Shown here: positions 1 to 5,051 of the stretch, one piece after another
How positions within the stretch are numbered: the first letter of the stretch is position 1
Layout: each line of letters begins with the position of its first letter
From: CAYLZW01 sp964388085
GTDB taxonomy: Bacteria; Myxococcota; UBA727; CAYLZW01
Length of the DNA stretch: 10,159 nucleotides
Reading direction: 5' to 3'
Assembly: GCA_964388085.1 (NCBI GenBank)
Contig: CAYLZW010000217.1
Coordinates: forward strand, 1 to 10,159
Program-made: the position numbers and the translations under genes
Notes under the pieces: generated by a model
The model's database searches: none
Told to the model about the DNA's origin: nothing
The model's input: only the letters and a program-made list of their open reading frames with translations

Positions 1-1179
1 ACGACGATGAACTCGCGCGCGCCCGGCATGACCATGTGGGACATCCCCTTCACGGTCTGGATGATCGTGCTCGCGAGCATCCTGTTCATGGCCTCGGTGG
101 GACCGCTCATCGCCGGCGCCATCATGCTGTTCATGGACCAGCAGCTCGGCACGGCCTTCTTCGATCCCGCGCGCGGCGGTGACCCCGTCCTCTGGCAGCA
201 CCTGTTCTGGTTCTTCGGCCACCCCGAGGTCTACGTCGTGCTCTTGCCGGCGCTCGGCATGGTCGGCGACGTCATCGCGGTGTTCTCGCGCAAGAAGCTG
301 TTCGGCTACAAGACGATGATCGGCACGGCCTTCGCCACGCTCATCGTCAGCTTCTTCGTGTGGGCGCACCACCAGTTCATCGCCGGCATCGACCCGCGCA
401 TGGCGAACGTGTTCACGGTGACGACGCTCATCATCTCCATCCCCATCGCGGAGATGCTGTTCCTCTTCCTGGCCACGCTCTACGGCGGCTCCATTCGCCT
501 GGCGGTGCCGATGCTGTGGGCGCTCTCGTTCATCGCCGAGTTCCTCATCGGCGGCGTCACGGGCATCTTCCTCGGCGCGAGCAGCGCGGACATCTACTTC
601 CACGACACCTATTTCGTGCTCGCGCACTTCCACTACACGTTCTTCCCCATCGCCGTCATCGGCGGCTTCGCGGGCTTCACGTTCTGGTTCCCGAAGATGT
701 TCGGCAAGCACCTGAACGAGACGCTCGGCAAGATCCACTTCTGGGGAACGATCATCTCGTTCAACCTCATCTTCATCCCGCTGTTCATCCTCGGCGCCGC
801 CGGACAGCACCGCCGCATCTGGAGCTACGAGGGCTTCCCCGAGCTCGCGCGGCCGGAGCTGCAGAACCTCCGCATCCTCGCGACCCTGGCGCTCATTACG
901 CTGCTCGCGTCCCAGGTGGTGTTCTTCGTGAACCTGTTCTGGAGCATCAAGAACGGCAAGAAGGCGGACAGAAACCCCTGGCGCTCGAACACGCTCGAGT
1001 GGACGGCGCCGTCGCCGCCGCCGCACGGCAACTTCCCCGTGCTGCCGACCGTGTACCGCGGCCCCTACGAATACAGTCACCCCGACCGCGAGGACGACAT
1101 GTGGCCGCAGAACGAGCCACCCGACACGGACACGCCCGATCCCGCGGATGACGTCGTCGAGGCAGGGGGTGCCGCGTGA
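1..1179 (+). CDS. ctaD: Cytochrome c oxidase subunit I, 5'-truncated by window edge
   Basis: Catalytic subunit of an A-type haem-copper oxygen reductase in the cytoplasmic membrane, which reduces O2 to water and pumps protons. The frame is open from base 1, so the start and the first helices (including the D-channel Asp and one haem a ligand) lie upstream. Residues are numbered from the Met codon at 7. Visible are the CuB His and cross-linking Tyr in HPEVY (H72, E74, Y76), the CuB pair H121-H122, the haem a3 and haem a ligands in AHFHY (H207, H209), and the Arg pair R269-R270 near the haem propionates. A hydrophilic, acidic, proline-rich tail of about 55 residues follows the last helix. The spacing from H72 to H209 matches the Rhodobacter sphaeroides enzyme without gaps (constant offset of 212). 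On that alignment the K-channel positions S299, T359 and K362 are G87, I147 and M150, which is unusual; E149 sits beside the missing Lys. Its stop overlaps the next start as GTGA. Subunit II is not in view, so aa3 and caa3 cannot be told apart. Confidence 0.97.
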   Translation, partial: TTMNSRAPGMTMWDIPFTVWMIVLASILFMASVGPLIAGAIMLFMDQQLGTAFFDPARGGDPVLWQHLFWFFGHPEVYVVLLPALGMVGDVIAVFSRKKLFGYKTMIGTAFATLIVSFFVWAHHQFIAGIDPRMANVFTVTTLIISIPIAEMLFLFLATLYGGSIRLAVPMLWALSFIAEFLIGGVTGIFLGASSADIYFHDTYFVLAHFHYTFFPIAVIGGFAGFTFWFPKMFGKHLNETLGKIHFWGTIISFNLIFIPLFILGAAGQHRRIWSYEGFPELARPELQNLRILATLALITLLASQVVFFVNLFWSIKNGKKADRNPWRSNTLEWTAPSPPPHGNFPVLPTVYRGPYEYSHPDREDDMWPQNEPPDTDTPDPADDVVEAGGAA

Positions 1180-1745
1180 AGCCGGTCGCCACGCTCCGCA
1201 GCGTTACCGGGATGCCCACCGGGCGCCTCGCCATCTGGTGGTTGATGGCGTCCGAGATCGTCATCTTCGGCGGTCTGCTCGGTAGCTACCTGATGTTCCG
1301 CATCGGTCACGCCGAATTCGGCGGCTACGCGTCGCACACGAACACGCTGGCCGGCGCCATCAACACCCTCGTGCTCTTGAGCTCGAGCTTGACCGCGGTC
1401 CTCGCGCACCACGCCGCCGAGCAGGGCGACGGCAAGAAGGCCGCTCGCTTCCTGTGGTTCACCATCCTCGGAGCGGGCGCGTTCCTCACCGTGAAGTCGC
1501 TCGAGTGGACCGCCGAGATCAAGGCCGGCTACGTCCTCAGCACGAACACGTTCTGGAGCTTCTATTACACGGCCGCCGGCCTGCACGCGCTGCACGTCAT
1601 CGCCGGCGCCATCGCCATGATCTTCGTCGCGCGCGCCGCCGCCCGCGGCAAGGAGCTGCAGCGCGTAGAGCTCGTCGGGCTCTACTGGCACTTCGTCGAC
1701 CTCGTGTGGATCTTCCTCTTCCCGCTCCTGTACATCGCCAAGTAG
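1176..1745 (+). CDS. ctaE: Cytochrome c oxidase subunit III, short form (first copy)
   Basis: Integral membrane subunit III of the oxidase, which stabilises subunit I and helps sustain proton uptake. It has 189 aa and about five predicted membrane helices (near 17-41, 58-79, 89-109, 125-152, 168-188), lacking the first two helices of the seven-helix mitochondrial-type protein. Family hallmarks are the buried Glu in MASEIVIF (E27), SLEW (E110), HALHVIAG (H137, H140) and YWHFVDLVW (H172, D175). The GTG start is chosen because it overlaps the ctaD stop (GTGA) and follows a GGCAGGGGG Shine-Dalgarno run at 1161-1169. This implies translational coupling to subunit I. It resembles the CoxO-type subunits of CoxMNOP-like clusters; that label is by analogy only. 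Confidence 0.95.
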   Translation: MKPVATLRSVTGMPTGRLAIWWLMASEIVIFGGLLGSYLMFRIGHAEFGGYASHTNTLAGAINTLVLLSSSLTAVLAHHAAEQGDGKKAARFLWFTILGAGAFLTVKSLEWTAEIKAGYVLSTNTFWSFYYTAAGLHALHVIAGAIAMIFVARAAARGKELQRVELVGLYWHFVDLVWIFLFPLLYIAK

Positions 1746-1758
1746 GCGCGAGGCTCTC

Positions 1759-2163
1759 ATGACAGCGCAAGCAGCGTCCGCGCATGAACACAAGCACGGT
1801 GAAGGCAGCGGAGCCCACTCGCCGAAGCACTACGTGAAGATCTGGGCCATCCTCGTCGTGCTGCTGTTCGTCAGCGTCGCGGGCCCCGAGCTCGGGATCC
1901 AGGTCGTCACGCTCATCACCGCCTTCGGGGTCGCGGCCGTGAAGGCCTACCTCGTCGCCGCTCACTTCATGCACCTGAACGTCGAGAAGCGCTACGCGAC
2001 CTACCTGCTCACCACGGCGGTGGTGCTGATGGTGGTGTTCTTCGCCGGCACCGCCCCCGACGTCATGAACCACGACGGCGATCAGTGGGAGAACGTCGAC
2101 GCCAAGGCCGAGACCCAGCGCGCCTTGGAGGCGGAGAAGGCGGCGGGCGGAGGGCACCACTGA
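1759..2163 (+). CDS. Cytochrome c oxidase subunit IV family protein, with His-rich N-terminus
   Basis: Small accessory membrane subunit of a bacterial haem-copper oxidase (prokaryotic COX4 / CtaF-like family). It has 134 aa and three predicted helices (about 25-43, 46-67, 80-98). The second helix runs into AAHFMHL (residues 67-73), a motif typical of this family. The start follows GCGAGG (1748-1753) with a 5-nt spacer and lies 13 nt after the previous stop. The N-terminus is rich in His (H9, H11, H13, H20, H24) and the chain ends in GGGHH after a charged alpha-helical stretch. These tails could bind metal or be simple low-complexity tails. Its stop overlaps the next start (TGATG). The family assignment rests on size, helix layout, the FMHL motif and its place between two subunit III genes. 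Confidence 0.87.
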   Translation: MTAQAASAHEHKHGEGSGAHSPKHYVKIWAILVVLLFVSVAGPELGIQVVTLITAFGVAAVKAYLVAAHFMHLNVEKRYATYLLTTAVVLMVVFFAGTAPDVMNHDGDQWENVDAKAETQRALEAEKAAGGGHH

Positions 2164-2768
2164 TGGGCGCCAACGTCCTCGCGGCCGGTGTGCCCGCGCT
2201 GCCGGCGCGACCGACCCGACGCCGGCGACAGCTCGTCTCGAGCGGCGCGCTCGGCATGCTGCTGTTCATCACCACCGAGGTGATGATGTTCGCCGGCCTC
2301 ATCAGCGCGTTCATGATCGTGCGCGCCGGCGCCACCGGGCCGTGGCCGCCGTCGAACCAGCCGCGCTTGCCGGCCGAGGAGACGCTGCTGAACACGAGCG
2401 CCCTGATGGTCAGCGGCGTCTTGCTCGTGGTCGCGCACTTCGTCTTCCAGCGCGCGCCGAAGAAGGCGCTCTGGCCGCTGGCCGGCTCCATCGGGCTCGG
2501 CGCGTTGTTCGTCATCCTGCAGGGCGCCGAGTGGGTGGCGTTGCTCGGGCAGGGGCTCACGCTGCGCTCGAGCTCGCACGGCAGCTTCTTCTATCTCATC
2601 GTCGGGGCGCACGGGCTGCACGCGATCTGCGCGCTGCTCGGCCTTGGCTACGTGTTCGCGCGCCTGCTGCGCGGCCGCCTGCGCGCGTCCGAGCTCGTGA
2701 CCGCGCAGCTCTTCTGGTACTTCGTGGTGCTGCTATGGCCTTTCCTCTACCTGCGGGTCTATTGGTGA
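2163..2768 (+). CDS. Cytochrome c oxidase subunit III-like protein (second copy)
   Basis: A second, diverged subunit III paralogue of 201 aa in the same operon, with about five predicted helices. Conserved features are the buried Glu in TEVMMFAGL (E39), GAEW (E123) and GAHGLHAI (H150, H153). The C-terminal helix reads WYFVVLLWPFLY, so the His and Asp of the usual WHFVD motif (kept in the first copy) are Tyr186 and Val189 here. The ATG at 2163 is chosen over an in-frame ATG at 2085: it overlaps the subunit IV stop (TGATG), follows GGAGGG (2149-2154) with an 8-nt spacer, and avoids 78 nt of overlap. The Arg-rich segment R17-R22 before the first helix fits a cytosolic N-terminus. It may correspond to CoxP of CoxMNOP-type oxidases. 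The two III copies probably sit in one complex, but that is inferred. Confidence 0.93.
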   Translation: MGANVLAAGVPALPARPTRRRRQLVSSGALGMLLFITTEVMMFAGLISAFMIVRAGATGPWPPSNQPRLPAEETLLNTSALMVSGVLLVVAHFVFQRAPKKALWPLAGSIGLGALFVILQGAEWVALLGQGLTLRSSSHGSFFYLIVGAHGLHAICALLGLGYVFARLLRGRLRASELVTAQLFWYFVVLLWPFLYLRVYW

Positions 2769-3004
2769 AGCGCGCCGCGGCGTCTTCCGGCGTCGCGTCG
2801 CTCGTCGTCGTCGCCCTCGGCCTCTGCTGGCCCGCGCGCGCGCTCGCCTGCTCGGTTTGTTTCCTCGCGCAAGAGGAGACGCGCGTGGCGTTCGTCGCCA
2901 CGACGGCGCTGCTCACCCTGCTGCCGCTCGCCTTCGTCGGCAGCGTCGTGTGGTGGCTGTACGACAAGGCGCGCAAGCTCGAGCGCGAAGAGGCGGACGG
3001 ATAG
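2765..3004 (+). CDS. Small membrane protein with CSVC motif, last gene of oxidase operon
   Basis: A 79-aa protein of unassigned function. It starts with GTG at 2765, overlapping the previous stop as GTGA, so it is probably translated by coupling; no strong Shine-Dalgarno site precedes it. Residues 1-28 resemble a signal peptide or first helix (Lys-Arg, a hydrophobic core at about 8-21, then ALA before Cys29). The motif C29-S-V-C32 follows at once, then a charged patch (QEETR), a second hydrophobic helix at about 41-65 ending in VVWWLYDK, and a charged tail KLEREEADG. If residues 1-28 are cleaved, the two cysteines sit at the mature N-terminus on the outer face beside a single helix. The tight coupling suggests a role in assembly or stability of the oxidase, perhaps through metal or thiol chemistry, which is inference. 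Only 13 bp separate its stop from that of the convergent hydrolase gene. Confidence 0.72.
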   Translation: MKRAAASSGVASLVVVALGLCWPARALACSVCFLAQEETRVAFVATTALLTLLPLAFVGSVVWWLYDKARKLEREEADG

Positions 3005-3017
3005 GGCCCGCGGGGTC

Positions 3018-4352
3018 TCAGGGAGCCACGCTCGTCCAGCTCGCGTCGCCGCTCGCCCACGCGTCGATCCAGGCCTTCAGGCTCGTCTCTCCGTCGGCGC
3101 CGAGGCGCGGCTCCGTGAAGCTGCCGTCGGCCTTCCGGGTACCGTAGCCGCCCCACATGACGTGCTCGTCGCTCGGCAGCACGAAGTACTGCGCGTTGGC
3201 GTTGGCGTCGTACAGCGCCTCCAGCTCGGCGAGCTCGCTCGCGTAGGCCGCGGACGGCGGCGAGAGCGCCGCTTCGGGGCCCGTGCCGCCGTAGAAGAAG
3301 AAGCGGATGACGGCGTCGCTGTCGAAGGCGAGCAGGCCGATGCGCTCGTCGGGGTTGTGCTCGATGACGTGGGTCATGACCTGGCTGAAGCCCTCGTCGC
3401 AGTCGGCGCAGTCCGCTGGCAGCTGCATGTTCCATTCATCTCGCCACTCCTGCCAATGCACGGTGGTGTCGACGAACGGTGACGAGTCGCCGAGCAAGGA
3501 GACCTCCGCGCTCGGGAAGTGCTGCTTCACGCGCTCGAAATTGAAGGTCGCGCCGTAGCCGCCGGCGCTGCTGCCCGTCAGCCAGACGTGCTCCGCGCCC
3601 GCGTGCGTGCTGACGAGCTGGTCGAGGTACAGCTCCATGTTCGTCGCGCCGGCGAAGTGGAACGTGTACTCCTGCTCGGCGCCGAACGCGTCGTACTTGT
3701 AGGGATAGGTGCGCACGGCGTCGCCCGTGTGCAGATCGCCCGTGCAGTAGGGCACATAGACGAAGGTGGCGTCCTTGAACGGGTTGTCCTCGTCGTCGCG
3801 GTCGAACGCGCGCACCGAGGCGATCAACGCGAGCTCGCTCGGGAACACGCCGGTGCCGTCGGCGGGGAACGGGTCTGGGTGCGTCACGTGTGACGACATG
3901 GGCTTCACCCCGCCGGGGCCGTCATACAGACAGAAGTTCGGGTTGTAGTAGCAGATGGGTCCGTAGCGAAGCAGCGACGGCACGCAGGTGCCCTGGTTCC
4001 AGCAGGCGCCGCCACCCTGCACGTAGATGAGCAGGTCGTCGCTCGTGTCCGAGAGGTTCACGCCGATGCCGGCCGTCGAGCCGCTGGCGCACTTGGAGCC
4101 CTCTACGGGGAGCCACGTCCAGCCGCTGTCCACGACCGCGCTCCCCGCGTCATCGCCCGCGTCGGGCGCGTCCCCGGCGTCGGCGAGCGAGTGTGTGCCG
4201 CCGTCGAGCGCTGTGCCGGCGTCGTCGCTCCCTCCCGCGTCGCCCGAGGGCGCGGTGGGCGGAGCTGGACAGCCGCCCCCCACAAGAGCGGCGCCGAGGA
4301 GCGCGCTCACGAGGGGAAGGGCAGCGAAGGGCGTGTTGATGGGGCTACGCAT
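3018..4352 (-). CDS. Pectinacetylesterase/Notum-family hydrolase, predicted lipoprotein
   Basis: Predicted cell-surface or periplasmic carboxylesterase of the pectinacetylesterase/Notum alpha/beta-hydrolase family (444 aa). In family members a Ser-Asp-His triad removes acyl groups from polysaccharides or, in animal Notum, palmitoleate from Wnt. Seen here: a signal peptide with lipobox VGGGC (Cys28 as lipidated residue); a low-complexity linker rich in Asp, Ala and Gly (about 37-77); the oxyanion-region signature IYVQGGGACWN (109-119); VPYCTGDLHTG (200-210); the nucleophile elbow GSSAGG with Ser262; a likely acid in LLAFDSDAV (D344 or D346); and the catalytic His in PSDEHVMW (His397). Eleven cysteines follow Cys28, most or all probably in disulfides. 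The Met at 4352 is chosen because it gives a normal lipoprotein signal; the open frame runs on to 4748 over the divergent gene. No clear Shine-Dalgarno site precedes it, and an in-frame ATG about 20 codons upstream is a less likely start. The natural substrate is unknown. Confidence 0.86.
   Translation of the reverse strand: MRSPINTPFAALPLVSALLGAALVGGGCPAPPTAPSGDAGGSDDAGTALDGGTHSLADAGDAPDAGDDAGSAVVDSGWTWLPVEGSKCASGSTAGIGVNLSDTSDDLLIYVQGGGACWNQGTCVPSLLRYGPICYYNPNFCLYDGPGGVKPMSSHVTHPDPFPADGTGVFPSELALIASVRAFDRDDEDNPFKDATFVYVPYCTGDLHTGDAVRTYPYKYDAFGAEQEYTFHFAGATNMELYLDQLVSTHAGAEHVWLTGSSAGGYGATFNFERVKQHFPSAEVSLLGDSSPFVDTTVHWQEWRDEWNMQLPADCADCDEGFSQVMTHVIEHNPDERIGLLAFDSDAVIRFFFYGGTGPEAALSPPSAAYASELAELEALYDANANAQYFVLPSDEHVMWGGYGTRKADGSFTEPRLGADGETSLKAWIDAWASGDASWTSVAP
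4122..4244 (-). other. Low-complexity Asp/Ala/Gly linker in the lipoprotein
   Basis: Residues 37-77 of the hydrolase are almost wholly Asp, Ala, Gly, Ser and Thr, with repeated DAG and DAGD units. This is an acidic, disordered tether between the lipidated Cys28 and the folded hydrolase domain. Such linkers are common in myxobacterial surface lipoproteins. The encoding DNA is imperfectly repetitive. Confidence 0.7.
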
Positions 4353-4388
4353 GATGGTTCGAAGGCTACTACGCCTGAATCGCACTCG

Positions 4389-4401
4389 CCGCGTGACGCG
4401 G
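4389..4401. promoter_or_regulatory. 13-bp palindrome between divergent genes, possible operator
   Basis: The sequence CCGCGTGACGCGG is a perfect inverted repeat with 6-bp arms (CCGCGT and ACGCGG) around one base. It lies in the 124-bp gap between the hydrolase start (4352, - strand) and the peroxiredoxin-like start (4477, + strand), 37-49 nt upstream of the former. Position and symmetry would suit a dimeric regulator acting on one or both genes. In GC-rich DNA such a palindrome can also arise by chance, so this is only a candidate. Confidence 0.3.
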
Positions 4402-4429
4402 ACCGTAACCATCACCCGCTGTCCCGCGT

Positions 4430-4457
4430 TTGTTGCATAGCAGCACACCGGTTTAAG
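4430..4457 (+). promoter_or_regulatory. Weak candidate sigma-70-type promoter for the peroxiredoxin-like gene
   Basis: TTGTTG (4430-4435) and TTTAAG (4452-4457), 16 bp apart, are partial matches to -35 and -10 boxes in the most AT-rich part of this gap. Transcription would begin about 7 nt downstream, leaving a very short leader before the Shine-Dalgarno site AGGGGG (4466-4471). Match quality is modest (3/6 and 4/6). Confidence 0.25.
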
Positions 4458-4476
4458 GTGCCTCCAGGGGGCGACC

Positions 4477-5013
4477 ATGCGGTTGAACGCGGGAATCGAA
4501 GCACCAGACTTCAAGACCGAGAGCCTGAAGGGAGAGCCCGTCGAGCTCTCCAAGCTGAAGGGCCACCCCGTCTGGCTGGCCTTCTTCCGCTTCGCCTCGT
4601 GTCCGCTGTGCAATCTACGCGTGCACCAGATCGTAAACGGCGGCCCGCGCTTCGAGGGCAGTGATGTGCGCGTGCTCGCCGTCTTCCAGTCGCCGAAGGA
4701 GAAGCTGAACGACTTCGTCGCGAAGCAGCGGCCGCCGTTCACGCTCATCGCGGACCCGAAGATGGACCTCTATCGGCTGTACGGCGTCGAGGCCTCGATC
4801 AAAGCGGCGCTCTCTCCCGAGGTGCCGAAGAAGATGCTTGAGGCCGCCAAGGTGGGCTTGCCGCTCGTGCGGCCGTGGCAGGGGCTCGCGACGCGCATCC
4901 CGGCGGACTTCCTCATCGATCGCGAGGGGAAGATCCGCACCGCGTTCTACGGCACGAACATCACCGAGCACATCTCCTTCGAGGCCGTCGAGGAGTTCAT
5001 CGCGGAGGCGTGA
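4477..5013 (+). CDS. Peroxiredoxin-like protein (AhpC/TSA superfamily, CPLC motif)
   Basis: Predicted cytosolic thioredoxin-fold thiol peroxidase or redox protein of 178 aa; no signal peptide or membrane segment is visible. The opening NAGIEAPDF, followed by VELSKLKGHPVWLAFFRFASCPLC, is the classic beginning of the AhpC/TSA fold (strand, then active-site helix). The active site reads C42-P-L-C45, a CxxC arrangement like that of peroxiredoxin-like families rather than the PxxxTxxC of typical peroxiredoxins. VRVLAVFQSP (64-73), FTLIADPK (88-95) and IPADFLIDREGKI (141-153) match the conserved central strands, the last carrying the cis-Pro-like loop. A clear Shine-Dalgarno site AGGGGG sits 5 nt before the ATG. 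It is divergent from the hydrolase and convergent with the sigma-54 activator. The substrate and electron donor cannot be inferred. Confidence 0.86.
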   Translation: MRLNAGIEAPDFKTESLKGEPVELSKLKGHPVWLAFFRFASCPLCNLRVHQIVNGGPRFEGSDVRVLAVFQSPKEKLNDFVAKQRPPFTLIADPKMDLYRLYGVEASIKAALSPEVPKKMLEAAKVGLPLVRPWQGLATRIPADFLIDREGKIRTAFYGTNITEHISFEAVEEFIAEA

Positions 5014-5020
5014 GCGGCCG

Positions 5021-5051
5021 GGCTGAACGCCTCCGGCGGCGAGGTTCAGCC
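5021..5051. terminator. Imperfect stem-loop between convergent genes, possible bidirectional terminator
   Basis: Arms GGCTGAAC (5021-5028) and GTTCAGCC (5044-5051) pair perfectly. CTC (5031-5033) and GAG (5041-5043) extend the stem past a 2-nt bulge to 11 bp with a 7-nt loop. It begins 8 nt after the peroxiredoxin-like stop and covers the last two codons of the activator gene, as expected for a shared terminator of convergent genes. No T-run follows on either strand, so intrinsic termination is not certain. Confidence 0.45.

Noticed and set aside
1686..1701. TGGCAC inside the first subunit III gene as another sigma-54 promoter
   Set aside because: No TTGC-like -12 box at the required spacing, and it lies within the conserved WHFVD coding segment.
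1077..1793. 238-aa - strand frame opposite subunit III
   Set aside because: Acidic, repetitive shadow frame with no recognisable motif; the + strand frame is clearly subunit III.
3005..3017. Terminator between the oxidase operon and the convergent hydrolase
   Set aside because: The 13-bp gap holds GGGCCC but no stem-loop longer than a few bases and no T-run.
4353..4748. N-terminal extension of the hydrolase to an upstream start
   Set aside because: It would overlap the divergent peroxiredoxin-like gene and bury the lipoprotein signal peptide that begins at 4352.
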